Below, in pieces: positions 7,759 through 16,748 of a stretch of DNA of 64,000 nucleotides. Source of the DNA: Agromyces sp. NDB4Y10 (lineage in GTDB: Bacteria > Actinomycetota > Actinomycetes > Actinomycetales > Microbacteriaceae); contig NZ_LQGY01000032.1 of the NCBI RefSeq assembly GCF_001620055.1, positions 1 to 64,000 of the forward strand, read 5' to 3'. The translations under genes and the position numbers were made by a program. Below the pieces are notes generated by a model. It had not been told where the DNA came from. It saw nothing but the letters and a program-made list of their open reading frames with translations, and did no database searches. The stretch's first letter is position 1. The number at the start of each line of letters is the position of its first letter.

Positions 7759-9290
7759 CGTTCCTCCGTTGTGCCCTGCGGCCCGCGACGGGCGGCCTCG
7801 TAGCGCGCACGCCACTCGGCATTCATCGGGAACAGCCCGTCGACGGGCTCGCCCTCGGCGACGCGCTCCGCGACCCAGGCGTCCGCGGCATCCTGCTCGG
7901 CGGCCTCGGCCGCGACCTCGGCGGCGAGGTGCGGCGGGATCACGATGACGCCGTCGCCGTCGCCGACGATCACGTCGCCCGGCTGCACCGCGGCGCCGCC
8001 GCACGCGATGGTCACGTCGGTCTCCCACGGCACGTGGCGGCGGCCCAGCACGCTCGGGTGCGGGCCCTGCGAGAAGACGGGGATGCCGATCTCGGCGACC
8101 GCATCGAAGTCGCGGACCCCGCCGTCGGTCACGATGCCGGCGGCGCCGCGCACCTTGGCACGCAGGGCGAGCACGTCGCCGACCGTGCCGGTGCCGCGCT
8201 CGCCGCGGGCGTCGACCACGAGCACCTCGCCGGCGCCGACCGTGTCGAACGCGCGCTTCTGGGCGTTGTAGCCGCCGCCGTGCTCGGCGAACAGGTCGGG
8301 GCGGGCGGGGATGAAGCGGAGCGTGCGGGCTCGGCCCACGATGCGGTCGCCGGGGTGGTTCGCGAAGACGCCCTCGATGAACACGTCGTGGTAGCCGCGC
8401 TTGCGGAGCGCGACCGAGAGGGTCGCGACCGCCGCGGAGGACAGCTGGGCGCGGAGCTCGTCGGTGAGCTCGAAGGCCGGGGCACCCGCATTCGCGGCTT
8501 GCTGGCCCGAGGCGTCGAGCGGCGTCGCCCGTCCGGCGGCGACCGCGGCGGCGTGCTCGGCCTCGGAGCCCCACGCCTCGATGCGCTGCAGGTCGTCGAC
8601 CGCCGGCTTCGTGCCGAAGTCGCCGAACGGCTGGCTGCCCTCGGTGATGCGCGTGACGAGTCGGCCCGTGCTCGGGGCGCCCGCGGCATCCGGTGCATCG
8701 ACCTCGACCTCGACGACGTCGCCCGGCACGACGACCGACGACCCCGCGGGCGTGCCGGTGAGGATCACGTCGCCGGTCTCGAGCGTCATGAGCTGGGACA
8801 GGTCGGCCACGAGCTGACCGAAGGGGAAGAGGAGCGTGTCGCTCGTGTCCTCCTGGACGAGCTCGCCGTTCACCCACGTGCGGACGCGGAGCGCGTCGGG
8901 CGCCACGTCGGCGGCCGGGATCAGCGCGGGACCGATCGGCGTGAAGCCGTCGCCGCCCTTGGAACGGACGTTCGAGCCCTTGTCGGCGGCCCGCAGGTCG
9001 TAGACGCCGAAGTCGTTCGCGGCCGTGACGGATGCCACGTGCCGCCAGCCGTCGGCGGGGGAGACGCGTCGCGCGGGCACGCCGATGACGAGCGCGATCT
9101 CGCCCTCGAACGCGAGGAGCTCGGTGCCCGCGGGCCGCTCGAGCGTGTCGCCGGTCGCGGCGAGCGAACTCGACGGCTTCAGGAAGTAGCTCGGCATCGC
9201 CGGTGTGCGACCGCGCTGCGCGGCGCGGGAGGGGTAGTTGAGGTGCACGGCGATGATCTTGCCCGGCGTGGGAATGGCATCGGTCGTCAT
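7755..9290 (-). CDS. hpaG: Fusion of fumarylacetoacetate-hydrolase domain and RraA/aldolase-like domain; hpa pathway decarboxylase/isomerase
   Basis: A 511-residue two-domain enzyme. Residues about 10-220 are an FAH-family domain with the metal set E62/E64 (FEGEIALVIG) and D98 (GVYDLR), as in HpaG isomerase/decarboxylases. Residues about 273-470 are an RraA/HMG-aldolase-like domain with the GDVLALRAKVRG and GIVTDGGVRDFDAV signatures of pyruvate-aldolase and oxaloacetate-decarboxylase relatives. Usual HpaG has two FAH domains; here the second is replaced. It probably decarboxylates 5-oxo-pent-3-ene-1,2,5-tricarboxylate and may isomerise the product; which domain does what is inference. I choose ATG 9290 because GAGG lies about six bases before it. 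In-frame starts at 9296 and 9347 are less likely, the latter overlapping the operator. Confidence 0.85.
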   Translation of the reverse strand: MTTDAIPTPGKIIAVHLNYPSRAAQRGRTPAMPSYFLKPSSSLAATGDTLERPAGTELLAFEGEIALVIGVPARRVSPADGWRHVASVTAANDFGVYDLRAADKGSNVRSKGGDGFTPIGPALIPAADVAPDALRVRTWVNGELVQEDTSDTLLFPFGQLVADLSQLMTLETGDVILTGTPAGSSVVVPGDVVEVEVDAPDAAGAPSTGRLVTRITEGSQPFGDFGTKPAVDDLQRIEAWGSEAEHAAAVAAGRATPLDASGQQAANAGAPAFELTDELRAQLSSAAVATLSVALRKRGYHDVFIEGVFANHPGDRIVGRARTLRFIPARPDLFAEHGGGYNAQKRAFDTVGAGEVLVVDARGERGTGTVGDVLALRAKVRGAAGIVTDGGVRDFDAVAEIGIPVFSQGPHPSVLGRRHVPWETDVTIACGGAAVQPGDVIVGDGDGVIVIPPHLAAEVAAEAAEQDAADAWVAERVAEGEPVDGLFPMNAEWRARYEAARRGPQGTTEER

Positions 9291-9309
9291 GGACATCCTC
9301 GTCTCTTTC

Positions 9310-9330
9310 GTATCTGAAATCGTATACGAT
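9310..9330 (-). promoter_or_regulatory. Putative GntR operator and promoter before hpaG
   Basis: GTATCTGAAATCGTATACG (9310-9328) recurs exactly at 11011-11029. It contains the perfect 12-base palindrome ATCGTATACGAT (9319-9330). On the minus strand TATACGAT could serve as the -10 region of the hpaG promoter, so binding here would block transcription. Confidence 0.75.
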
Positions 9331-9353
9331 CCAGTCGGGCGGGGCAACGCGGG

Positions 9354-10184
9354 TCAGTAGGAGGCGCGCGGGGCGCCACCCGCCGCCGAACCGGCGCTGC
9401 CCGTCTCGCCTGCCGATCCGCCCGAGAATCGGTCGGCCAGCGCTTCCGAGGCGCGCGCGACGATCGAGACGTCCGCGCCGACGGCGACGAACGCCGCGCC
9501 GGCCTCGAGGTAGCGCTCGGCCTCCTCGGGCACGAACGCGTTGACCCCCGCGGGCTTGCCCGCACGCCGTGCCGCGCGCAGCGACGCGAGCACGGCCTCG
9601 ACGACCTCCGGGTGCGACGGCTCGCCGAGGCGCCCCATGGACGCGGCGAGGTCGGCGGGCCCGACGAAGATCGCATCGACGCCGTCGACGGCCACGATGT
9701 CGTCGACCGCGGCGACGGCCGCCGCCGACTCGACCTGCACCGTGAGGCTGATCGTCGCCGAGGCGTCCCGCAGGTACGCCGGCACTCGATTCCACCGCGA
9801 CGAGCGCGCGAGCGACGCACCGACGCCGCGCACGCCCTCGGCCGGGTAGCGGATGGCGCGCACGAGCTCCGCCGCCTGGTCCGCCGAGTCCACCATCGGC
9901 ACCAGGAGGTTCTGCGCGCCGAGGTCGAGCACCTGCTTGATGATCACGGTGTCGCCGATCGGTACGCGCACCACCGGGGCGACCGGGTACGCGGAGACCG
10001 CGTAGAGCTGAGCGAGGATCGACTCCAGGCCGTTGGGGGAGTGTTCCCCGTCGATCAGCACCCAGTCGACGCCGCTGCCGGCGACGATCTCGGCCATGAC
10101 CGGGCTGCCCGAGCAGGCCCACAGGCCGATGAGCGGGCGGTCGGCGGCGGCGAGACGGGCCGCGAAGGTGTCGGGGAGGTTCAT
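9354..10184 (-). CDS. hpaI: 4-hydroxy-2-oxo-heptane-1,7-dioate aldolase
   Basis: HpcH/HpaI class II aldolase (276 residues) splitting 4-hydroxy-2-oxoheptanedioate into pyruvate and succinate semialdehyde. Motifs are LIGLWACSGSPVMAEIVAG, WVLIDGEHSPNG with the metal-site acidic and His residues, the loop Arg in PVVRVPIG, the second metal segment VQVESAAAV, and DAIFVGPADLAASMG. The ATG at 10184 overlaps the hpaH stop (ATGA). A GTG four codons earlier is an alternative. The C-terminal Gly/Ser/Ala-rich tail is non-conserved. The operator before hpaG begins just 22 bases after its stop. Confidence 0.94.
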   Translation of the reverse strand: MNLPDTFAARLAAADRPLIGLWACSGSPVMAEIVAGSGVDWVLIDGEHSPNGLESILAQLYAVSAYPVAPVVRVPIGDTVIIKQVLDLGAQNLLVPMVDSADQAAELVRAIRYPAEGVRGVGASLARSSRWNRVPAYLRDASATISLTVQVESAAAVAAVDDIVAVDGVDAIFVGPADLAASMGRLGEPSHPEVVEAVLASLRAARRAGKPAGVNAFVPEEAERYLEAGAAFVAVGADVSIVARASEALADRFSGGSAGETGSAGSAAGGAPRASY

Positions 10185-10966
10185 TCGAATCGGCACGTGA
10201 TCGCCCCCAGGGGTCCGTACTCGGCGTGGACCGTGTCGCCGCGCTCGACCCACATGGGCCGCGTGAACGAGCCCGCGAGGATGATCTCGCCGGCCTCGAG
10301 CGACTGCCCGTGCTGCGCGAGCTTGTTCGCGAGCCAGGCCACGCCCATGGCGGGGTGGCCGAGCACCGCACCCGCGACGCCGGACTCCTCGATGGTCTCG
10401 TTGCGGTACAGCAGCGCCGGCACCCAGCGAAGGTCGACCGCGTCGACCTTCACGGGCGTGCCGCCGACGACCATGGCGCCCATCGCCGCGTTGTCGGAGA
10501 TCGTGTCCACGATGGTGCGGCCCTGCAGCTCGATGTGGGAGTTGAGGATCTCGAGCGCCGGCACGACGTAGGCGGTCGCGTCGAGCACGTCGAAGATCGT
10601 GGTGCCCGGTCCGCGCAGCGGCTTGGACAGCACGAAGGCGAGCTCGACCTCGATGCGCACGTTGGAGAAGCGCGCGTGTTCGATCACGGCGCCCGACTCG
10701 TGGACCATGTCGTCGAGGATCACGCCGTAGTCGGGCTCGGTGATGCCCGTCGCGACCTGCATCACCTTCGAGGTGAGGCCGATCTTGCGACCGACCAGGC
10801 GCCGGCCGCCCTCGATCTGCCGGTCGGCCCAGAGGCGCTGGACGACGTACGCGTCCTCGACCGTCATGTCTGGGTTCCGGGCGGTGAGCAGCGGGACGAT
10901 CGTGCGGTCGCGGTCGGCGGCGGCCAGTTCGTCGGCGATCTCGGCGATGCGGGATGGGTCCAGCAT
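10181..10966 (-). CDS. hpaH: 2-oxo-hept-3-ene-1,7-dioate (4-oxalocrotonate-type) hydratase
   Basis: A 261-residue FAH-superfamily hydratase adding water to 2-oxohept-3-enedioate to give the HpaI substrate. Family landmarks are VEDAYVVQRLWADR, GRKIGLTSKVMQ, GVILDDMV, the metal ligands in IEVELAFVLSKPLRGPG, EILNSH, and VLGHPAMGVAWLANKL. It heads a two-gene hpaH-hpaI transcript whose promoter region carries the second operator copy at 11011-11029. Annotation within the MhpD/HpaH family is set by the surrounding hpa genes. Confidence 0.94.
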   Translation of the reverse strand: MLDPSRIAEIADELAAADRDRTIVPLLTARNPDMTVEDAYVVQRLWADRQIEGGRRLVGRKIGLTSKVMQVATGITEPDYGVILDDMVHESGAVIEHARFSNVRIEVELAFVLSKPLRGPGTTIFDVLDATAYVVPALEILNSHIELQGRTIVDTISDNAAMGAMVVGGTPVKVDAVDLRWVPALLYRNETIEESGVAGAVLGHPAMGVAWLANKLAQHGQSLEAGEIILAGSFTRPMWVERGDTVHAEYGPLGAITCRFE

Positions 10967-11010
10967 GGGGCTCCACTTCGTCGTCGGGCGTCACCGTGAT
11001 GCTACATGAG

Positions 11011-11031
11011 GTATCTGAAATCGTATACGTT
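11011..11031. promoter_or_regulatory. Second copy of the putative GntR operator, between hpaH and the NIPSNAP-like gene
   Basis: GTATCTGAAATCGTATACG (11011-11029) is identical to the copy before hpaG, centred on CGTATACG. It sits 45 bases upstream of hpaH on one side and 35 bases from the NIPSNAP-like start on the other, so one bound repressor could control both directions. Confidence 0.75.
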
Positions 11032-11065
11032 CTGCCGCGAGAGTCGATCACGGCAGACTGGCCGG

Positions 11066-11368
11066 GTGAAGACGGTTCAGCTGCGCAGGTACACGCTCGT
11101 CGATGGGGAGTACGACGCCTTCGTGGCGTGGTGGACGGAATGGATGCCGCGCGTGCGGTCCGAGGCGGGGTTCACGATCGAGTTCGCCTACGGCATCCGC
11201 GAGGCGAACCAGTTCGTGTGGGCCGTGAGCGCCCCGGGCGACGCCGAGGCGTTCGTCGCCCGCGAGCAGGAGTACCTGTCGTCCGACGCGCGCGCCGCGG
11301 CCTTCGACGGGGTGCCGCAGCGCGTAGCCGTCTACGACATCGCGCTCGTCGACGACCTCGTGGCCTGA
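11066..11368 (+). CDS. NIPSNAP-like small protein of the hpa regulon
   Basis: A 100-residue protein with the NIPSNAP/dimeric alpha-beta-barrel pattern: VQLRRYTLVDGEYDAFVAWW at the first strand and helix, then RVRSEAGFTIEFAY and VWAVSAPGDAEAFVAREQEY. I take GTG 11066 (VKTVQLRRY) as the start. A longer in-frame ATG at 11006 would place the operator inside the gene. It is transcribed away from hpaH across the shared operator. Its biochemical role is unknown. Members of this fold include small isomerases and mono-oxygenases, so a role in the pathway is possible. Confidence 0.75.
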   Translation: MKTVQLRRYTLVDGEYDAFVAWWTEWMPRVRSEAGFTIEFAYGIREANQFVWAVSAPGDAEAFVAREQEYLSSDARAAAFDGVPQRVAVYDIALVDDLVA

Positions 11369-11546
11369 CGTCGCCGCGGCGGCATCCGCTCGCCCCCGCA
11401 CCCGCCGCCATGTACACCGGGCGGAATGCGCGCCGCCGCTATCATCGAGGCATCCCCTTCGGAAACCCCGTGGTCGACGCTGCCACCACCGCGCTCGGCC
11501 GCACGATGGCCGACGACGCCCACGCTCGCGGCCGAGAGGACACGCC

Positions 11547-13052
<1,506 letters not shown>

Positions 13053-13080
13053 GCGGATGCCGCGGCCCGGCGCACGCGCC

Positions 13081-13086
13081 TAGGCT
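13081..13086 (+). promoter_or_regulatory. -10 hexamer of a leaderless thiolase gene
   Basis: TAGGCT, then six bases, then the ATG at 13093; no ribosome site. Confidence 0.5.
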
Positions 13087-13092
13087 GATGGC

Positions 13093-14268
13093 ATGACCCG
13101 AGAAGCCGTCATCGTCGACGTCATCCGAACCCCGGTCGGGCGCGGCAAGCCCGGAGGGCAGCTCAGCGGACTCCACCCCGTCGACCTGCTCGCGGGCGTG
13201 CTGAACGCGCTCGTCGACCGCAACGACCTCGATCCGGGGCTCGTCGACGACGTCATCGGCGGGTGCGTCAGCCAGGTGGGCGAGCAGTCGTACAACATCG
13301 TCCGCAACGCGGTGCTCGCCGCCGGCTTCCCCGAGACCGTGCCCGGCACGACGATCGACCGGCAGTGCGGGTCGAGCCAGCAGGCCGCGACCTTCGCGGC
13401 GCAGGCGATCATGGCCGGGCAGGCCGACATCGTCGTCGCATGCGGCGTCGAGTCGATGAGCCGGGTCCCGCTCGGCTCGAGCGCGGCGGGCGCCGACCCG
13501 TACGGCTCGCGGGTGCGGGAGCGGTATCCCGAGGGACTCGTCAACCAGGGCGTGTCCGCCGAGCTCATCGCCGAGAAGTGGGGGTTCTCGCGCGAGCAGC
13601 TCGACGAATTCGCGGCGCGTTCGCACGCGCTCGCCGCGGCGGCGGGGGAGTCCGGCGCGTTCGCGACCGAGGTCGTGCCCGTGCCGGGCGTCGACGCGCT
13701 CGTCGACGAGACGGTCCGCCCCGCGACCACGGTCGACTCGCTCGCCGGCCTCAATCCGGCGTTCCGCACCGATCGGCTCGCCGAGCGCTTCCCCGAGCTC
13801 GACTGGCGCATCACGCCCGGCAACTCGTCACCGCTCACCGACGGCGCGTCGGCCGCGCTCATCATGAGCGCCGAGGCCGCCGAACGGCTCGGGCTCGCGC
13901 CGCGCGCCCGGTTCCGCGCGTTCTCGGTGGTCGGCAGCGACCCGCTGTACATGCTCACCGGCGTCATCCCGGCGACGGCGAAGGTGCTCGACCGCGCCGG
14001 CCTCACCCACGACGACATCGACGCGTACGAGGTCAACGAGGCGTTCGCGTCGGTGCCGCTCGCGTGGCTCGCCGACACGGGGGCGGATGCCGCGAAGCTC
14101 AACCCGCGCGGCGGCGCCATCGCGCTGGGCCACGCGCTCGGATCGAGCGGCACGCGCCTGCTGACGACGCTCGTGAACCAGCTCGAGGCGACCGGCGGGC
14201 GGTACGGACTGCAGACCATGTGCGAGGGCGGCGGCATGGCGAACGCCACCGTCATCGAACGCGTCTGA
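13093..14268 (+). CDS. Acetyl-CoA C-acyltransferase (thiolase)
   Basis: A 391-residue thiolase carrying out the last, CoA-dependent cleavage step of beta-oxidation. Catalytic residues are all visible: C92 in [11 protein letters not shown]347 in [14 protein letters not shown], and C377 in MCEGGGMAN, plus the NEAFASVPL motif. The RQCGSSQQ nucleophile context resembles actinobacterial FadA5/FadA6-type 3-ketoacyl-CoA thiolases rather than biosynthetic acetoacetyl-CoA thiolases; this subfamily call is tentative. The next gene is a short-chain 3-hydroxyacyl-CoA-dehydrogenase-like enzyme, making a two-step beta-oxidation pair. The start appears leaderless (TAGGCT at 13081). Confidence 0.9.
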   Translation: MTREAVIVDVIRTPVGRGKPGGQLSGLHPVDLLAGVLNALVDRNDLDPGLVDDVIGGCVSQVGEQSYNIVRNAVLAAGFPETVPGTTIDRQCGSSQQAATFAAQAIMAGQADIVVACGVESMSRVPLGSSAAGADPYGSRVRERYPEGLVNQGVSAELIAEKWGFSREQLDEFAARSHALAAAAGESGAFATEVVPVPGVDALVDETVRPATTVDSLAGLNPAFRTDRLAERFPELDWRITPGNSSPLTDGASAALIMSAEAAERLGLAPRARFRAFSVVGSDPLYMLTGVIPATAKVLDRAGLTHDDIDAYEVNEAFASVPLAWLADTGADAAKLNPRGGAIALGHALGSSGTRLLTTLVNQLEATGGRYGLQTMCEGGGMANATVIERV

Positions 14269-14374
14269 CCCGCAACCCCTCCCGAAGGGTCGCGACGCGC
14301 CGCCCGGCCGATTCGGCTCGCGGCGTGCCGCGTCCCCTCGGGGAACACCGGACGACACCCACAGAAGGAGAGAC

Positions 14375-15163
14375 ATGGAACTCAGCGGAGCATCCGCGAT
14401 CGTCACCGGCGGCGCGTCCGGCCTCGGCCGCGCGACGGCCGAGGCCCTCATCGACGGCGGCGCGCACGTCGTGATCGTCGACCTGCCCGGCCCGCGCGGC
14501 GACGAGGCCGCCGCGGCGCTCGGCGAGCGGGCGCGGTTCGTAGCCGCCGACGTGGCCGACGAGGCGCAGGTCGCCGAGGCGGTCGCCGCGGCATCCGCCC
14601 TCGCGCCCCTGCGCGTCGCCGTGAACTGCGCGGGGATCGTCACCGCGAACCGCACGGTCGGCCGCGACGGGCCGGCGCCGCTCGACGCGTTCGAGCGCAC
14701 GATCCGCGTGAACCTCATCGGCACCTTCAACGTGCTGCGGCTCGCGGCGGCCGCGATGGCCGAGACCGAGCCCGTGACGGCCGGCGTTCCGGGCGGTCCG
14801 CAGACCGCTGAGCGCGGCGTGATCGTCAACACCGCCTCGGTCGCCGCCTTCGACGGCCAGATCGGCCAGGCCGCCTACTCGGCGTCGAAGGCCGGCGTGG
14901 CCGGCATGACGCTGCCCGTCGCCCGCGACCTGTCGAAGCTGCTGATCCGCGTCGTCACGATCGCCCCCGGAATCTTCGAGACGCCCATGATGGCCGGCAT
15001 GCCCGACGACGTGCGCACCTCGCTCGAGCAGCAGGTGCCGCACCCGTCGCGCCTGGGCCACCCCGCCGAGTACGCGGCCCTGGTGCGATCGATCGTGGCG
15101 AACCCGATGCTGAACGGCGAGGTGATCCGACTCGACGGCGCGATCCGCATGCAGCCGAAGTAG
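14375..15163 (+). CDS. SDR-family 3-hydroxyacyl-CoA dehydrogenase (type 2-like)
   Basis: A 262-residue short-chain dehydrogenase. The NAD site is [20 protein letters not shown], with Asp after the second strand (VIVDLPG) indicating NAD preference. NCAGIV, the active Ser in [13 protein letters not shown], and the YSASK motif follow. The layout matches bacterial relatives of HSD17B10. AGAAGGAGAG is a strong ribosome site. With the thiolase 106 bases upstream it would oxidise 3-hydroxyacyl-CoA and then cleave it. The true chain or side-chain substrate is unknown. Confidence 0.88.
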   Translation: MELSGASAIVTGGASGLGRATAEALIDGGAHVVIVDLPGPRGDEAAAALGERARFVAADVADEAQVAEAVAAASALAPLRVAVNCAGIVTANRTVGRDGPAPLDAFERTIRVNLIGTFNVLRLAAAAMAETEPVTAGVPGGPQTAERGVIVNTASVAAFDGQIGQAAYSASKAGVAGMTLPVARDLSKLLIRVVTIAPGIFETPMMAGMPDDVRTSLEQQVPHPSRLGHPAEYAALVRSIVANPMLNGEVIRLDGAIRMQPK

Positions 15164-15180
15164 GCCCGGCCCGAGACGAC

Positions 15181-15223
15181 ACGAGCGGATGCCGCGGGGG
15201 AGCGCCCCGCGGCATCCGCTCGT
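15181..15223. terminator. 19-base-pair perfect hairpin, bidirectional terminator
   Basis: Arms 15181-15199 and 15205-15223 are perfect complements around the 5-base loop GAGCG. The stem contains GCGGATGCCGC, the genome-type motif of this window. It lies between the converging SDR and HAAS membrane-protein genes. Confidence 0.75.
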
Positions 15224-15234
15224 TCGACGCCCGA

Positions 15235-16236
15235 TCAGATGCGGCCGAGGGTGAGCGCCGAACCGCCGCGCCCGCGCACCGTCTTGACGACCCCGTCGAT
15301 GACGTCCCACACGGCGATGCCCACGAACACGACGACCAGAACGGTCGTGGTGACGGCGCCGGCCCCGTCCCACGGCCAGCCGATCACGTCGAGGAACGCC
15401 GGATTGAACAGCTGCTCCGTGGCGAGCAGCCAGAGCGCGGGCACCGTGAACGCGACGTTCAGGACGAGGTTCGCGATCGCGAGCGGCCAGTTCCAGCCCC
15501 AGAGGTAGATCGCCACGGCGAATAGCATCTCGAGGACGATGAGCACCAGGAAGTACGGCAGCCAGAGCGACCACAGCTCGGGGTCGAGCACCGGGATCTC
15601 CTGGCCGGGGCCCCCGAAGGACGGCGGCCGGACCTGCTGCCAGACGATCACCACGGCGAACAGGCCGAGGAACACGAGCGACGCGATGAGGTCGCCGAGG
15701 CGCCCCGCGCGACCCTCGTCGCGGATCTCGGGCAGCTGGTCGGGGGTCCACCGCTCGACCGCCTTCGTGCCGGGGGTGCGCTCGAGGATCGCGAACACGA
15801 GGGTGACCCAGAACGCGAGGTGCACGACGAGCGCGAGCACGACGCCCACGACCTCGGCGGCGACCTCGCCCGGTCCGGCGCCGGAGAGCAGTTGCGCGAG
15901 CAGCACCGCCGCGGCCGTGATCGGCACGACGATCGCGTATAGCAGGGTCAGCAGCCGCTTCCACGCGAGGAAGTAGCGCGGACCGATGAGCTGCAGCGGC
16001 CGGTCGATGTAGGCCGCCGCGAGGGCGGCCGGGTCGCCGAGCTCCCGCAGCACGGCGTCCTCGGCGTCGGCGGCGGTCGTCGGGGCACCGTCCGCGGAGG
16101 CCGCGAGCCTCGCGTCGATCTCGTCGGCGATGCGCTCGCGCAGCTCGCGGGCGAACTCGTCGCGCTGGGTCTCCGGCAGGTGACGCGCGGCCGCCGCGAC
16201 GTAGCGGTCGGTGAGCGTGGCGGTCGGGGTGGTCAT
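15235..16236 (-). CDS. HAAS-domain multi-pass membrane protein, partner of PadR
   Basis: A 333-residue protein. The N-terminal about 85 residues form the helical HAAS/permease-prefix domain (RYVAAAARHLPETQRDEFAR, then DAVLRELGDPAALAAAYIDR). About six hydrophobic segments follow, including one near LLYAIVVPITAAAVLLAQLL and a C-terminal hairpin. Such proteins are typically encoded directly after a PadR regulator, as here: its ATG overlaps the padR stop (ATGA). Function is unknown; a membrane-stress or signalling role is only suggested by the pairing. Confidence 0.8.
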   Translation of the reverse strand: MTTPTATLTDRYVAAAARHLPETQRDEFARELRERIADEIDARLAASADGAPTTAADAEDAVLRELGDPAALAAAYIDRPLQLIGPRYFLAWKRLLTLLYAIVVPITAAAVLLAQLLSGAGPGEVAAEVVGVVLALVVHLAFWVTLVFAILERTPGTKAVERWTPDQLPEIRDEGRAGRLGDLIASLVFLGLFAVVIVWQQVRPPSFGGPGQEIPVLDPELWSLWLPYFLVLIVLEMLFAVAIYLWGWNWPLAIANLVLNVAFTVPALWLLATEQLFNPAFLDVIGWPWDGAGAVTTTVLVVVFVGIAVWDVIDGVVKTVRGRGGSALTLGRI

Positions 16237-16574
16237 CGGTCGTCTCCCGAGGTCAGCCGGGTCAGGGCCCGGTCGATGTTCTTCCAGTCGGCGGTGAGGA
16301 CGCCCGCGAGCTGCTCGCCCGCGGGGCTCGTGCGGTAGAACTTGCGAGGTCGGGCCTCGTCGGTGTTCCACTCGCTCGTGAGGAGGCCCTGCTTCTCGAG
16401 TCGTCGCAGCAGCGGGTAGAGCGTGTTGGCGTCGACCGTGATGCCGAGCTCGTTGAGCGACTCGAGCAGGGCGTATCCGTAGTCGGGCTCGCGCAGCCGC
16501 ACGAGGCAGCCGAGCACGACCGTGCCGCGGCGCAGCTCCTGCAGGTGCCCGGCTGTCGTGTCATCCGTACTCAT
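16233..16574 (-). CDS. PadR-family transcriptional regulator
   Basis: A 113-residue winged-helix regulator with the PadR signature: LRRGTVVLGCLVRL, DYGYALLESLNELGI, and NTLYPLLRRLEKQGLLTSEW, ending at a short dimerisation helix. The start is ATG 16574; an in-frame GTG three codons upstream cannot be excluded and no clear ribosome site is seen. A 13-base inverted repeat lies just upstream (16589-16601) and is a candidate autoregulatory operator. It forms a two-gene unit with the HAAS membrane protein. Confidence 0.88.
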   Translation of the reverse strand: MSTDDTTAGHLQELRRGTVVLGCLVRLREPDYGYALLESLNELGITVDANTLYPLLRRLEKQGLLTSEWNTDEARPRKFYRTSPAGEQLAGVLTADWKNIDRALTRLTSGDDR

Positions 16575-16588
16575 GCCATGCACTGTAC

Positions 16589-16601
16589 TGTGCGACGCAC
16601 A
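16589..16601 (-). promoter_or_regulatory. Inverted repeat upstream of padR
   Basis: TGTGCG-A-CGCACA is a perfect 6+1+6 palindrome 15 bases before the padR start, with ACTATC (GATAGT on the minus strand, -10-like) just beyond. It is placed where a PadR protein would repress its own operon. Confidence 0.45.
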
Positions 16602-16748
16602 CTATCGCAAGACACCCATCAACGGATGTCACCCTCTCCACCCCCGCCCCGCTCCCGTTTTCAGGAGTGCTCGCCGAAGCGGGCCGCTTCTCAGGAGGAC
16701 ACGCCGTCCCGTGCAGCGACGCGCCGCGGGGACTCCTGAGAAGCGCAG

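Noticed and set aside
9291-9347. Upstream start for the hpaG-type gene at 9347
   Set aside because: It would place the operator and promoter inside the coding region, and the extra residues (MPRPTGSYTISDTKETR) match nothing in the family.
11006-11065. Upstream ATG for the NIPSNAP-like gene
   Set aside because: The extension reads through the operator and adds residues not expected in the family; GTG 11066 fits better.
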